From: an uncultured Blautia sp.
GTDB lineage: Bacteria; Bacillota; Clostridia; Lachnospirales; Lachnospiraceae
Assembly (NCBI GenBank): GCA_958367245.1
Contig: CATXEA010000013.1
Coordinates: 27,416 to 91,415 of the forward strand
Reading direction: 5' to 3'
DNA: 64,000 nt
The notes under the pieces were generated by a model that was not told the DNA's origin, made no database searches, and saw nothing but the letters and a program-made list of their open reading frames with translations. This document shows positions 32,228-41,515 of the stretch, one piece after another. The position numbers and the translations under genes are program-made. Numbering within the stretch: position 1 is the stretch's first letter; each line of letters opens with the position of its first letter.

Positions 32228-33434
32228 GAATCCTCTCCTCCTTTCTGATACTGCATACCTCTGTTTCCATGCATCCGTCAGTGACTGAAATGAACAGTCT
32301 GTCTCCAACCTTTGCCTGTTCTACACTTGTCACTGCTTTTTTATTTTTGTCCGCCACATAGGAATATCCCTGATTCAGCTTACGAAGAGGGGAAAGTCCT
32401 GCAAACCGCTCCAGATAAACTGCAAGCCTATGTCTTTTATCCCCGATTTTGCTCTCCATAGCTCCCTGAATTTCCTCTTCCAGATCAAGAAGCTTCTGAC
32501 GCATCTCCCTGATTCTGTTCTCCGGGCTTAAATACATAAATTTTGTCTTACAGGTGTCAAGCCTGCTCCTCTGTAAATCAAGTTTCCCCCATATGGCACG
32601 ATGCAGCCGCTCCCCGTAAGATGCCGCTGCCTCTACAATACTTCTGTAATCGTCCACTGCCAGCTCTGCCGCTGCCGAAGGTGTCGGCGCGCGGAGATCC
32701 GCCACAAAATCCGCAATGGTAAAATCTGTCTCATGTCCCACCGCAGATATTACCGGAGTCCTGCATTCAAAAATAGCACGGGCTACGCTCTCTTCATTAA
32801 AAGCCCACAAATCCTCAATCGATCCGCCGCCTCTTCCAACTATGATCACGTCCACTCCTGCCTCATCCAGCATATGGATTCCCTTCACAATGCTGGCAGC
32901 CGCTCCTTCCCCCTGTACAAGGGCCGGATAAAGAATAATCTGAAGATAAGGATTTCTTCTGTAAGAAATATTCCGGATATCCTGAACTGCCGCTCCCGTC
33001 GGGGCTGTCACTACGCCAAGACGTCTGATAAATCTTGGAATCGGCTGCTTATATTCCTGCGCAAACATTCCCATATCCTCAAGCTCCTGCTTCAGGGCAA
33101 GGAATCTTATATACAGAGCGCCGGCTCCTTCCAGAGTAATCTCCTTTGCATAAAGCTGATAGCGTCCGTCCCTTTCGTAAACATCCACAGAGCCGCCCAC
33201 AACCACCTTATCTCCGTCCTTCATCCGAAAAGAAAGCCCTCTGCGCTGCCCTGCAAACATCACGCAGGTAAGAGTACCTGTCTCATCCTTCAGGGAAAAG
33301 TAGACATGTCCGCTGGTATGGTATTTACAGTTGGATACTTCTCCCTTCACATAAACCTTCTGCAGAAAAAAATCCTGTGTGAACATATTCTTTACATAGC
33401 GGTTCACCTGTCCTACAGAATAAACATTTTTCAT
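32214..33434 (-). CDS. xseA: Exodeoxyribonuclease VII large subunit
   Basis: 406 residues: N-terminal OB fold (VYVKGEVSNCKYHTSGHVYFSLKD), catalytic domain with VTAPTGAAVQDI, IIVGRGGGSIEDLWAFN and AVGHETDFTIADFVADLRAPTPSAAAE, then a coiled coil. Slightly shorter than E. coli XseA (~450). Degrades single-stranded DNA to oligonucleotides with XseB. Its start overlaps the nusB stop by 4 bp. Confidence 0.97.
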   Translation of the reverse strand: MKNVYSVGQVNRYVKNMFTQDFFLQKVYVKGEVSNCKYHTSGHVYFSLKDETGTLTCVMFAGQRRGLSFRMKDGDKVVVGGSVDVYERDGRYQLYAKEITLEGAGALYIRFLALKQELEDMGMFAQEYKQPIPRFIRRLGVVTAPTGAAVQDIRNISYRRNPYLQIILYPALVQGEGAAASIVKGIHMLDEAGVDVIIVGRGGGSIEDLWAFNEESVARAIFECRTPVISAVGHETDFTIADFVADLRAPTPSAAAELAVDDYRSIVEAAASYGERLHRAIWGKLDLQRSRLDTCKTKFMYLSPENRIREMRQKLLDLEEEIQGAMESKIGDKRHRLAVYLERFAGLSPLRKLNQGYSYVADKNKKAVTSVEQAKVGDRLFISVTDGCMETEVCSIRKEERIHGGN

Positions 33435-33838
33435 TCTTCTACACGGGCAATTTTACCCAGAATACCGTTTACGAAAGAACCTGACGCCTCTCCTCCGAAG
33501 CGTTTCGCAAGCTCTACCGCCTCATTGATGGCAACGCCTGTAGGAACATCGGTGTCGAATTTCAGCTCGTAAACAGCCAGACGAAGTGCAGTTAAATCCA
33601 CACGGCTCATACGTTTCGTCTTCCAGCCCTTACTTGTCTCATTAAGAAGCTCATCAATCTCTCCCAGATGCTCCAGCACATTTTTATATTTCTCACTCAT
33701 GTATTCCGTATCTTTTTCTTCTACTTCTTCCAGGCTGTCGAAATACATGGCAAGCTGCTCATCCATCTCTTCCTCAGAATTAAATTCAGCCATAAATAAT
33801 AGTTTAAAGATATGTTCTCTCTGTTCTCTTCTACGCAT
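33431..33838 (-). CDS. nusB: Transcription antitermination factor NusB
   Basis: 135-residue all-helical RNA-binding protein acting with NusE/S10 on rRNA operon leaders. The N-terminal RRREQREHIFKLLFMAEF and C-terminal AVYELKFDTDVPTGVAINEAVELAKRFGGEASGSFVNGIL are clear family marks. Followed by the overlapping xseA gene. Confidence 0.96.
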   Translation of the reverse strand: MRRREQREHIFKLLFMAEFNSEEEMDEQLAMYFDSLEEVEEKDTEYMSEKYKNVLEHLGEIDELLNETSKGWKTKRMSRVDLTALRLAVYELKFDTDVPTGVAINEAVELAKRFGGEASGSFVNGILGKIARVEE

Positions 33839-33886
33839 ATATCCTCCTAGTACCAGTTCGTCTTTTATATAGAAAAAAGGAAAGGG

Positions 33887-34273
33887 TTACTTTCCTTTTT
33901 CATTCTCCATATCTACACTGACAATGCGGATGTTTACATCTGCAACTTCAAGTCCTGTCATATTTTCGATGGATGATTTTACCTTCTCCTGAACCTTCTT
34001 GCTTACTTCCAGAACATTCCTTCCGTACTCAATATTCAGGTTCAGATCTACTGTGACTACCCCCTCAAGAACGGTGACTCTCACACCTCTGGACAGGTTC
34101 TTCATACCAAGCTTGCTTACCAGCTCATTGGTAATATGACCTGCCATGGATGCAACACCTTCCACCTCTGTCGCTGCCAGACCAGCCACGATTGCAACTA
34201 CTTCATCTGCAATGTGAACTTCACCAACACCGCCTAAGTCCTGTATTTTATATGTTGTTCTCTTTTCTGCCAT
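33887..34273 (-). CDS. Asp23/Gls24-family envelope stress protein
   Basis: 128 residues with the Asp23 (DUF322) pattern: GEVHIADEVVAIVAGLAATEVEGVASMAG, VTVDLNLNIEYGRNVLEVSKKVQEKVKSSIENMTGLEVADVNI. Members form small cytosolic or membrane-tethered assemblies linked to envelope stress; in Clostridia this gene customarily precedes nusB. AGGAGG lies upstream of ATG 34273. A TATAAT -10 (34350-34345) marks a probable promoter for the long nusB-dxs-recN operon. Confidence 0.93.
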   Translation of the reverse strand: MAEKRTTYKIQDLGGVGEVHIADEVVAIVAGLAATEVEGVASMAGHITNELVSKLGMKNLSRGVRVTVLEGVVTVDLNLNIEYGRNVLEVSKKVQEKVKSSIENMTGLEVADVNIRIVSVDMENEKGK

Positions 34274-34384
34274 GTGAAAACCCTCCTACAGATTTATTTA
34301 TAACCGGTAATCTCTGTACCTTCACAGTTTTATAATCTTTGTATATTATACCAAATAGGCGAATAAAATAAAAGGGTTATTTCA

Positions 34385-35974
34385 TTATTTACTGAATTCT
34401 GTCAGCACAAGTCCCGGATTTCGGTCAAGAGTCATGCCCACGCTCCATGCGTTCACCCACAGAAGAAGCGGATTGCCTTTAAGATCTGTTACCTTCTTCA
34501 TATCAGAGGTTCCGACAATCTTCTCCACATTGACTTCCTCTTTATTCGCAATCCAGCGGATATGCTCATAAGGCAGGTTCTCCAGACGGATTTCCACATT
34601 GTACTCGTTCTCCAGACGGTATTTTAGAACATCGAACTGCAGCACGCCGACTACTCCAACGATGATTTCCTCCATACCTGTATTAAACTCCTGAAAAATC
34701 TGAATTGCACCTTCCTGGGCAATCTGATTAATGCCTTTTACAAACTGTTTACGCTTCATTGTATCAAGCTGGCGCACTCTGGCGAAATGCTCTGGCGCAA
34801 AGGTAGGGATTCCCTCGAACGCAAACTTCTTGCCCGTCGCGCAGATCGTATCGCCGATGGAAAAAATGCCCGGGTCAAAAACGCCGATAATATCGCCTGC
34901 GTAAGCCTCATCTACAACGTGACGGGATTCCGCGATCATCTGCTGCGGCTGAAGAAGACGCATTTTTTTGTCTCCCTGAACGTGGTATACCTCCTGAGAT
35001 GCGTCAAATTTGCCGGAGCAGATACGCATAAACGCGATTCTGTCTCTGTGGGCTTTATTCATATTTGCCTGAATTTTAAATACAAAAGCTGAAAAGTCAT
35101 CGTCCATCGGATCGACTTCTCCGCAGTCTGCCATTCTCGCAAGAGGAGAGGATGTCATCTTGAGGAAATGCTCAAGAAAAGTCTCCACACCGAAGTTTGT
35201 AAGCGCAGAACCAAAAAATACAGGAGTCAGTTCTCCTTTGCTTACAAGCTCCATATCGAACTCTGCGCTGGCTCCGTCCAGAAGCTCGATTTCATCCAGA
35301 AGCTGCTCCTTCTGCTCCTCATCCATAATCTCATCAATGCGGCTGTCGTCCAGATCAATTTCTTCAATGACACCTTCCTTTGTACCCTTCTGGGTATCAG
35401 AGAAAGTCAGCACCTTCTTAATATCACGGTCGTATACACCGCGGAATTTCTTACCTGAGCCAATCGGCCAGTTGATCGGGCAGGTAGCGATTCCCAGTTC
35501 CTTCTCAATCTCATCAAGAAGGTCAAAGGTATCGTTGGCATCCCTGTCCAGCTTATTGATAAAGGTAAAAATCGGAATATGGCGCATTACACATACTTTA
35601 AAAAGCTTTCTTGTCTGCGCCTCAACACCCTTGGAAGCATCAATGACCATGACTGCGGAATCTGCTGCCATAAGAGTACGGTAGGTATCCTCGGAGAAAT
35701 CCTGATGACCCGGTGTATCCAGAATGTTGATGCAGTAGCCGTCATAGTGGAACTGCAGAACAGAAGATGTTACAGAAATACCTCTTTCCTTTTCAATTTC
35801 CATCCAGTCTGAAACTGCATGGCGGGCGGTTGCCTTGCCTTTTACACTTCCGGCAAGATTGATAGCTCCGCCATACAGCAGGAATTTTTCTGTTAATGTA
35901 GTTTTACCTGCGTCAGGGTGAGAAATGATGGCAAATGTTCTTCTCTTTTCTATTTCTTTCGTATACTTCGACAC
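34385..35974 (-). CDS. prfC: Peptide chain release factor 3
   Basis: GTPase that recycles RF1/RF2. 529 residues from GTG 35974 (AGGAGG 6 nt upstream), exactly the E. coli RF3 length; the ATG at 36016 lacks a binding site. G1 ISHPDAGKTTLTEK, G3 ILDTPGHQDFSEDTYR, G4 FINKLDRD, and the C-terminal LLWVNAWSVGMTLDRNPGL. Stands alone between the asp23 operon and the spoIIIA operon. Confidence 0.97.
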   Translation of the reverse strand: MSKYTKEIEKRRTFAIISHPDAGKTTLTEKFLLYGGAINLAGSVKGKATARHAVSDWMEIEKERGISVTSSVLQFHYDGYCINILDTPGHQDFSEDTYRTLMAADSAVMVIDASKGVEAQTRKLFKVCVMRHIPIFTFINKLDRDANDTFDLLDEIEKELGIATCPINWPIGSGKKFRGVYDRDIKKVLTFSDTQKGTKEGVIEEIDLDDSRIDEIMDEEQKEQLLDEIELLDGASAEFDMELVSKGELTPVFFGSALTNFGVETFLEHFLKMTSSPLARMADCGEVDPMDDDFSAFVFKIQANMNKAHRDRIAFMRICSGKFDASQEVYHVQGDKKMRLLQPQQMIAESRHVVDEAYAGDIIGVFDPGIFSIGDTICATGKKFAFEGIPTFAPEHFARVRQLDTMKRKQFVKGINQIAQEGAIQIFQEFNTGMEEIIVGVVGVLQFDVLKYRLENEYNVEIRLENLPYEHIRWIANKEEVNVEKIVGTSDMKKVTDLKGNPLLLWVNAWSVGMTLDRNPGLVLTEFSK

Positions 35975-36070
35975 GTTTGGCCTCCTAAAAACTATATCTT
36001 TCATCGTAATAATCATTTTGACTCTTTATTCTATTATATAGAAGGCTTGACTGTCAAGGGGCTTTCACCA

Positions 36071-36781
36071 CTATTCAATCGGTTCCTCATAAATCACATC
36101 GGAATCAGCAGCCTCTGTATCTGACTCTGCCTCCGTCTCTGTTCCCTCCGCTGTATCCTCACTGCTCTCATTAAGAGGCGTAATTACAATCTGCTCTGCC
36201 GCTATCCCTGTTTTGCGTTTCACAATATCCTCAATCTGGGCGCGCTGCGCCAGAGAAAGCTGGCTGTCCGGCACCACGATATCTGCAGTTTCTCCTGTCA
36301 GATTCACAACTACATTCTGAAATCCCTTTGCTTCGAGAAGAAGTTCTGCTGCCGCTTCTTTCTCTGTCAGCTCTGTCATGGAAACCATCGTATTGACAGC
36401 AGTCTGCTTCTGTTCATCCTGAAGCTCCTGATTATTGATGATATCCTGTAAGTCTGCCTTGTTCTGCGAACGGATCTGTTCTCTGCTCAAACGCGCCTGA
36501 GCTGCAAAATTCATAGAACCTGTAAGTACGGCTTCCCCCGGAGTTTCTGTCTGCGGACCTTCCATCTCCGCAGGACTGCCATCTGCCCCGTTCTCATCCA
36601 GAAGGGCTGTTTCATCTGTCAGGTCGAAATCCACATCCTCCAGGATGCTGCTTCCCTCTGTACTCACTTCCTGATCCTTACGTCCCAGATCCACATCTGC
36701 GAAATTCAGATATCCCGCCACAGCGATCAGAATCGCAAGAGATGTAATGATCATCTGATTCTTTTTCATAATTTTTTTCAC
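36071..36781 (-). CDS. spoIIIAH: Stage III sporulation protein AH
   Basis: Mother-cell membrane protein whose outer domain pairs with forespore SpoIIQ to form the feeding channel. 236 residues from GTG 36781 (AAGGAG 7 nt upstream): membrane helix (about 8-27), acidic linker (about 30-85), and the ring-forming YscJ/FliF-like domain (about 88-205) with DEQKQTAVNTMVSMTELTEKEAAAE. A 30-residue acidic tail (EDTAEGTETEAESDTEAADSD) follows. Last gene of the spoIIIA operon. Confidence 0.95.
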   Translation of the reverse strand: MKKIMKKNQMIITSLAILIAVAGYLNFADVDLGRKDQEVSTEGSSILEDVDFDLTDETALLDENGADGSPAEMEGPQTETPGEAVLTGSMNFAAQARLSREQIRSQNKADLQDIINNQELQDEQKQTAVNTMVSMTELTEKEAAAELLLEAKGFQNVVVNLTGETADIVVPDSQLSLAQRAQIEDIVKRKTGIAAEQIVITPLNESSEDTAEGTETEAESDTEAADSDVIYEEPIE

Positions 36782-36792
36782 GCCTGCTCTCC

Positions 36793-37188
36793 TTATTTCA
36801 ATTTCATTACTTTGATTTTATGAGCTTCCACCTGAAATAATGCCTGGACAGCCTCCTGAATCTCCCTGACTACAACAGGACGGTCTGCGCCCTCTGCCGC
36901 AATGAGCACTCCTGTTACCTTCGGCGTTCCGGAATAATAAAAGCCGCCTGCATCTTTTTCCTCATCTGCCATCACCATAACCTTCACCTCTCCTACCCCC
37001 TCCACTTCCGACAGAAGCGCTCTCAGTTTCTCTTCAAGAACTGTATTTTCCTCCTGATGTACGCTTTCCTGCTGCGCCTTTTTTTCTTCTTTATGGGATA
37101 CCGGAAGGGCTGCCACTGCCAGAAGCAGTCCCAACAGAAGAAACACTACCCACTGTCCGGTTCCCAGATTCCGAAATTTTAATTTCAT
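36793..37188 (-). CDS. spoIIIAG: Stage III sporulation protein AG
   Basis: 131 residues from ATG 37188 (GGAAGGAGAG directly upstream; the ATG at 37227 has none). A membrane helix near the N-terminus (about 11-33), a charged linker, then a ring-forming domain (TVLEEKLRALLSEVEGVGEVKVMVMAD). Shorter than the Bacillus protein (~229) but similar to Clostridia homologues. Its start lies 98 bp inside the spoIIIAF reading frame. Confidence 0.93.
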   Translation of the reverse strand: MKLKFRNLGTGQWVVFLLLGLLLAVAALPVSHKEEKKAQQESVHQEENTVLEEKLRALLSEVEGVGEVKVMVMADEEKDAGGFYYSGTPKVTGVLIAAEGADRPVVVREIQEAVQALFQVEAHKIKVMKLK

Positions 37189-37657
37189 ACTCTCCTTCCC
37201 CGATCTCGCAATCTTCCAGAAGTCCATCCCTGATTCCCCTTTCTTCCTGAGGGGTCGGCTTTTTTTCCAGACACAGGACTGCCATTAAATTCTCCCCTTC
37301 TATATTTACTTTTACTTCTGCCAAACCTATGCCTCTTTTTTTCAGAGACGCCCCTATTTTTTTCTCAAGCTCCAACTCATACCCCTTCTCCAGATAGATT
37401 TCCTGAAGATTTGCAAATTCCTCCTGCTCCCGCATCCTGTTTTCCTTTGCAAAATTCGCCCTGAAACTTTCCATCAGGTTTCCCCCCTGACCTAGCAGAG
37501 AAAAAACAGGCGTACTCATCATAAAGAGCAGCAGAAGCCCCATAAAAAAACGGACATACTTCTCATATTTTCCATCCGGTACCAGATGTATGGCTGCGGA
37601 TAACAAAATATAAAAGACTGCAATATTTTTTACCCACTGATATAATTCCTCTTTCAT
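37091..37657 (-). CDS. spoIIIAF: Stage III sporulation protein AF
   Basis: 188 residues: two N-terminal membrane helices (about 8-25 and 36-54) and a soluble domain with EIYLEKGYELELEKKIGASLKKRGIGLAEVKVNIEG. The last ~32 residues (VGSVSSVGTASGSGSPSG region) overlap the start of spoIIIAG and are low-complexity, suggesting a stop codon lost or drifted downstream. Membrane part of the SpoIIIA secretion-like complex. Confidence 0.92.
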   Translation of the reverse strand: MKEELYQWVKNIAVFYILLSAAIHLVPDGKYEKYVRFFMGLLLLFMMSTPVFSLLGQGGNLMESFRANFAKENRMREQEEFANLQEIYLEKGYELELEKKIGASLKKRGIGLAEVKVNIEGENLMAVLCLEKKPTPQEERGIRDGLLEDCEIGEGEYEIKISESGNRTVGSVSSVGTASGSGSPSGIP

Positions 37658-37666
37658 AAATTTTCC

Positions 37667-38836
37667 TTATCCCGTTCCCGCCATCAAAACCAGAAATGTC
37701 AGCATACACAAAGCTTCCGCAGTAATCAGAATCCGAAGCAAAATGGCGCATCCTTCCCCGAAGGTACTTAAAGCGCCCACAATCCTTTTGTCAGATACCG
37801 GCTGTGCAAGCGCAGCCAGAAACCGATACGAAAGAGAAAGCATTCCCAGATGTACCAGAGGATGAACTCCTATGAGAATCAGCACAATGAGCACTGCCAC
37901 ACCGAAGCTGTTGCGCACCAGCACAGCGCTTGTCAGTATCAGCTCTGTAACTGTATTCACGGCATTTCCGATTCCGGGAATGGCGCCTGCAGTCTTTCCA
38001 AGAGCGCTTCGTTTCAGAGTGTCCATCACAGGCGCGATCAGATTTTTTACAACCTGAAGACCAAGGGCAAAGCCTATCAGGGTTTTTAATCCCCAGTTTA
38101 TTGCCGTTTCCAGCAGTTCAGCCATCTTACTGAGCATTTCCTCCCTCGACAGGTGATTTACCAGCTTCAGAAGAATATATAAATTTGTTCCCGGCAGAAG
38201 AATCGTGAGCAGAACCCATTGAATCATCCATACAAGAAGGAGGACTCCCTCATAGAAAACAGCCGCTGTACAGGCTCCCCCTGCCGCTGCCACAGTCATA
38301 AAATAAGCAGGAGCCAGAACCTCCATAAACTTCGAAAGCCTGAAAAGATTTTCCGAAAGACTGCTGCCAAGAACAGAAAAATTCTCCATAAGCATCATAA
38401 AAAGAAGCAGATATACCGCATAAAAGCTTACTGTCCCAATCTGCCCGTTTTCAAATATATCTGCAAAATTTGAAAAAACTGCCGCAAGAAGGACCAGAAG
38501 CAGGATTCTGAAAAACGTCCCCTTCTCCCGTTCATATCCTGAGAAAAAAAGGCCGCGCAGAAGTTCCCACGCCGCCTCTTTTGAAAGGATTTCTTTTCCT
38601 GTCATCAGTTTTTTCAATGCTTCTTTGAAAGAAAAATCATTCTTTCCAAGCATGTCGTCTATCATGTTCTGGACTCCCTCAAGCTCCAGACTGTCAATCA
38701 GTTCTTCCTCCAGTTCCACAGTAAAGGAAGACTCTTCTCCTCCCTCAGTCTGTCCTGTCTCTGAAGCCCTTGCCTCCGTCCTTACAAACATAACGAGACA
38801 GAGCACAGCCACCCATATCTTCAGCCGCCTTATCAT
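37667..38836 (-). CDS. spoIIIAE: Stage III sporulation protein AE
   Basis: 389 residues: signal peptide (1-24, ending in ..RTEARA), an extracytoplasmic segment, then about seven membrane helices. SpoIIIAE is the presumed export-pore-like component. FLILRI/IGIGNAVNTVTELILTSAVLVRN is typical. Overlaps the spoIIIAD stop by 4 bp; spoIIIAF follows after 9 bp. Confidence 0.94.
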   Translation of the reverse strand: MIRRLKIWVAVLCLVMFVRTEARASETGQTEGGEESSFTVELEEELIDSLELEGVQNMIDDMLGKNDFSFKEALKKLMTGKEILSKEAAWELLRGLFFSGYEREKGTFFRILLLVLLAAVFSNFADIFENGQIGTVSFYAVYLLLFMMLMENFSVLGSSLSENLFRLSKFMEVLAPAYFMTVAAAGGACTAAVFYEGVLLLVWMIQWVLLTILLPGTNLYILLKLVNHLSREEMLSKMAELLETAINWGLKTLIGFALGLQVVKNLIAPVMDTLKRSALGKTAGAIPGIGNAVNTVTELILTSAVLVRNSFGVAVLIVLILIGVHPLVHLGMLSLSYRFLAALAQPVSDKRIVGALSTFGEGCAILLRILITAEALCMLTFLVLMAGTG

Positions 38837-39219
38837 ACAAGGAACTCCTGTATTGTTTCAAGAAGCGCCAGAAGAACCGGCATACTTAAGACCATCACGG
38901 ACAGCTTGCAGAACAGTTCAATCTGGCTTCCGATAGCCTGATAGCCCGCATCCTTACATATGGAGGAGGAAAATTGTCCAATGTAGGTAATTCCAATCAT
39001 TTTTACCAGAGTGGAAATATAATTTCCGTCTATGGGAAGACTTTCTCTGATTTTATCCAATGTGTGAAAAAGGTAAGTGACTTTCCCCACGGCAAGCCCA
39101 AGTATCAAAAGACCGATTGCCATGGTAATAAAAGAGGCGTACTCCGGTTTTGTGCTTTTCAGCAAAAAGCCAAGCATCACACCGCACACGCCAAGAAGTG
39201 AAATTTTTACAATATCCAT
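38833..39219 (-). CDS. spoIIIAD: Stage III sporulation protein AD
   Basis: 128 residues with four hydrophobic helices; the segment IGITYIGQFSSSICKDAGYQAIGSQIELFCKLSVMVLSMPV is highly characteristic of the SpoIIIAC/AD family. Membrane component of the mother cell complex. 18 bp after spoIIIAC. Confidence 0.95.
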   Translation of the reverse strand: MDIVKISLLGVCGVMLGFLLKSTKPEYASFITMAIGLLILGLAVGKVTYLFHTLDKIRESLPIDGNYISTLVKMIGITYIGQFSSSICKDAGYQAIGSQIELFCKLSVMVLSMPVLLALLETIQEFLV

Positions 39220-39237
39220 AGATTCCGGCTGCCTCCT

Positions 39238-39432
39238 TTACAATATGAAAAGCTGTTTTATGCTCTCGAACAGCTCATAAATGTAGGGCACAATCCAGAA
39301 TAGCACCATCAAAAGCCCCGCAAGGCTTACAAGAAACGCCTGCTCCTCCCTTCCGCTGTGTTTCAGAACCTGGGAGAGAACGGAGACCAGAATTCCCACT
39401 GCCGCGATTTTAAAAATAATACTGACCTCCAA
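39238..39432 (-). CDS. spoIIIAC: Stage III sporulation protein AC
   Basis: 64 residues, two membrane helices: IIFKIAAVGILVSVLSQVLKHSGREEQAFLVSLAGLL. The start is set at TTG 39432 (AAGGAGG 5 nt upstream); GTG 39435 is the alternative, and both give the usual 64-65 residues. The longer frame to 39504 is the 3' part of spoIIIAB. Confidence 0.92.
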   Translation of the reverse strand: MEVSIIFKIAAVGILVSVLSQVLKHSGREEQAFLVSLAGLLMVLFWIVPYIYELFESIKQLFIL

Positions 39433-39449
39433 CACATCCTCCTTTCTTC

Positions 39450-39968
39450 TTAAAACACCAGAACTGCAAGTAAAATACCAAAAAGAATCCCCAGGCTTGT
39501 ACACACCTTTTTTCTCTCCGGCAACTGACTCTTAAGTGTTCTGATGGATTCCTCCACTTCTCTCTCGTAAAGTTCAAGTTGCCTCATCTGCATCTCAAAA
39601 TCCAGATAGCCAAGGTGGTCGCCCAGGGAAAATAACTGTTCCTGTTCTTCCTTTCGAAGCCTAAGCTCCTTTAAATATAGTTCTGCATTTTTGCGAAAAA
39701 TCATACCAAAGTTCTGACCTCTGCGTTCCTCTGTCTCCTGCGCGGTCTTTCGCAGAAACGTCCCGTAGACACCGGGAAGTTTCGCCGCCGCTCCTGCCAT
39801 TGCATCAGAAAGAGACGCATTTCTGCAGCGAATCTCCCCCTTCAGCAAAATCACCATGCGAAGAAGCATTTCCTTTGCTTTCAGTCCCGCGCTTAATTCC
39901 CGGCTTTTTGCAAAGCCAAGTCCGGCGCCGGACACAACAATCAGAATCAGACCATAAATTCTAAGCAT
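39450..39968 (-). CDS. spoIIIAB: Stage III sporulation protein AB
   Basis: 172 residues: N-terminal membrane helix (2-20), a helical soluble domain, and a C-terminal membrane helix (SLGILFGILLAVLVF). Related in shape to GspF-type secretion proteins. ATG 39968 is used; a GTG at 39974 is two codons earlier. The first codons overlap the end of spoIIIAA. Confidence 0.92.
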   Translation of the reverse strand: MLRIYGLILIVVSGAGLGFAKSRELSAGLKAKEMLLRMVILLKGEIRCRNASLSDAMAGAAAKLPGVYGTFLRKTAQETEERRGQNFGMIFRKNAELYLKELRLRKEEQEQLFSLGDHLGYLDFEMQMRQLELYEREVEESIRTLKSQLPERKKVCTSLGILFGILLAVLVF

Positions 39969-40965
39969 ATGCACTCATTTTCATACAGGGATTTCCGTTT
40001 CTGTCAAAAATTCCTTCCACATAACCTGCCCTGTCCCTTTTTCCAAGGATGATGTAACGCTCAAATACCCGTTCTGTCATCAGTTTATGAAAGAACGGCT
40101 GATTCAGCACATCGTCAAGGGAATAGCCGTGCGCAGTTGCAATCAGCTTGCAGCCGCAGTGAATGACAGATTCCACTGCATGGAAATCCTCCTCACAGCC
40201 AAGCTCGTCCACAGCCACCACATCGGGAGACATAGAACGCACAAGCATCTGCATCCCTTCCGCCTTCGGACATCCGTCCAGAATATCCGTGCGCATCCCC
40301 AAATCGTTCTGCGGTATTCCCTGATAGCATCCGGCAAGCTCACTTCTCTCATCCACTACTCCCACAGTAAGCCCCGGCTGTTCCTCCGTGCCGTTGCTTA
40401 ACTGGCGGATAATATCGCGAAGCAGCGTTGTCTTTCCGCAGCGGGGAGGGGAAATAATAAGAGTATTCACTGCGTCTTTCCCTCTTCTGAGATACGGCAT
40501 CACCTCGTCTGCAGCGCCCTTAATCTCATGGGCAAGGCGTACATTGATGCAGGAAATATATTTCATTCCTTTCACCTGACCGCCGTCCAGAATCACCTTT
40601 CCGGTGACTCCCACACGATGTCCACCCTGTACGCTCAAAAAACCCTGACGCACTTCATCCTCATAAGCATAAAGAGAATAGCCGCTGACATACTCCAGAG
40701 TTTCCTGTAAATCCTCCCTTGTGACAAGATACTGCTCTTCCCCCGGCTTACGCAGAAAACATTCTCCGCCATCGTAAGTCAGAAACAGAGGTCTTCCCAC
40801 ACGGAGACGTATTTCATATAATTTATCGTAATCAAGATTTGCATCCATAAGCCTCTGCCGGATATTTCCGGCAAAAAGGTTCTCAATCTGCTGACCTTCT
40901 ATTCGTCTCACCTCTCTACTTGTAATATATGTGGACAATCTTTTTTTATGCGTAGCTGTTTCCAT
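39961..40965 (-). CDS. spoIIIAA: Stage III sporulation protein AA (ATPase)
   Basis: 334-residue AAA-type ATPase, like the secretion ATPases, energising the SpoIIIA complex. It shows a KH-like N-terminal region, GGHRVGVTGKVI, Walker A SPPRCGKTTLLRD, GVVDERSELAG, and the DELGCEEDFHAVE segment. First gene of the operon; starts 1 bp after the phosphopantetheinyl transferase stop, so no separate promoter gap exists. Confidence 0.96.
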   Translation of the reverse strand: METATHKKRLSTYITSREVRRIEGQQIENLFAGNIRQRLMDANLDYDKLYEIRLRVGRPLFLTYDGGECFLRKPGEEQYLVTREDLQETLEYVSGYSLYAYEDEVRQGFLSVQGGHRVGVTGKVILDGGQVKGMKYISCINVRLAHEIKGAADEVMPYLRRGKDAVNTLIISPPRCGKTTLLRDIIRQLSNGTEEQPGLTVGVVDERSELAGCYQGIPQNDLGMRTDILDGCPKAEGMQMLVRSMSPDVVAVDELGCEEDFHAVESVIHCGCKLIATAHGYSLDDVLNQPFFHKLMTERVFERYIILGKRDRAGYVEGIFDRNGNPCMKMSAYA

Positions 40966-40966
40966 C

Positions 40967-41515
40967 CTAAAGAATCACTTTTACATGCTCCCATCTCAAT
41001 TCCATAGGATTCATTGCCCACACTGCGCCGCTGTACCCGTCTTCCATGTCAAGAAGTGTCCAACAGCCCTCATTCATGGGGATTGTCCGCATATCTCTGG
41101 ACAGACCTTCTCCCGTCCATTTTATATAAGCTTCCCGCAGCACCCACTGGGTAAAAAAAGTTTTTACCGGTTCGTCCCCGTCGAGGATTTCCCGAATCAT
41201 TTCTGCAGGAACCATCCGCTCCAGCATTCTGTTATAATTCGCCTTTCTGTGAACCTGAACGTCGATTCCGACCTCCTGATCTGCAAGAATACAGAAAACA
41301 TATTTACCGGAATGGCTGATATTATAATGAACCTCCGGACGCAGGGACAGAAATGGCTTGCCATGCTCCCCTTCTGCTCTGGGTTCGAATTTCAGTTCAT
41401 ACCCGTATTCTTTTTTAAGCCCGGTTTCCAGAAGCTTCTCACCGATCATATGCTCCAGATGCTTATTTTTATAATCCTCTTCTATTTCCGTAAAATAAAT
41501 GACACCTTTATTCAT
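40967..41515 (-). CDS. Sfp-type 4'-phosphopantetheinyl transferase
   Basis: 182 residues. Transfers the phosphopantetheine arm from CoA to carrier proteins. HYNISHSGKYVFCILADQEVGIDVQ holds the Mg/CoA-binding GID motif, and TQWVLREAYIKWTGEGLS is the second family motif (W..(K/R)EA..K). Probable target is the fatty-acid carrier AcpP (52042-52275) or an unseen peptide synthetase. Overlaps the helicase stop by 4 bp. Confidence 0.9.
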   Translation of the reverse strand: MNKGVIYFTEIEEDYKNKHLEHMIGEKLLETGLKKEYGYELKFEPRAEGEHGKPFLSLRPEVHYNISHSGKYVFCILADQEVGIDVQVHRKANYNRMLERMVPAEMIREILDGDEPVKTFFTQWVLREAYIKWTGEGLSRDMRTIPMNEGCWTLLDMEDGYSGAVWAMNPMELRWEHVKVIL

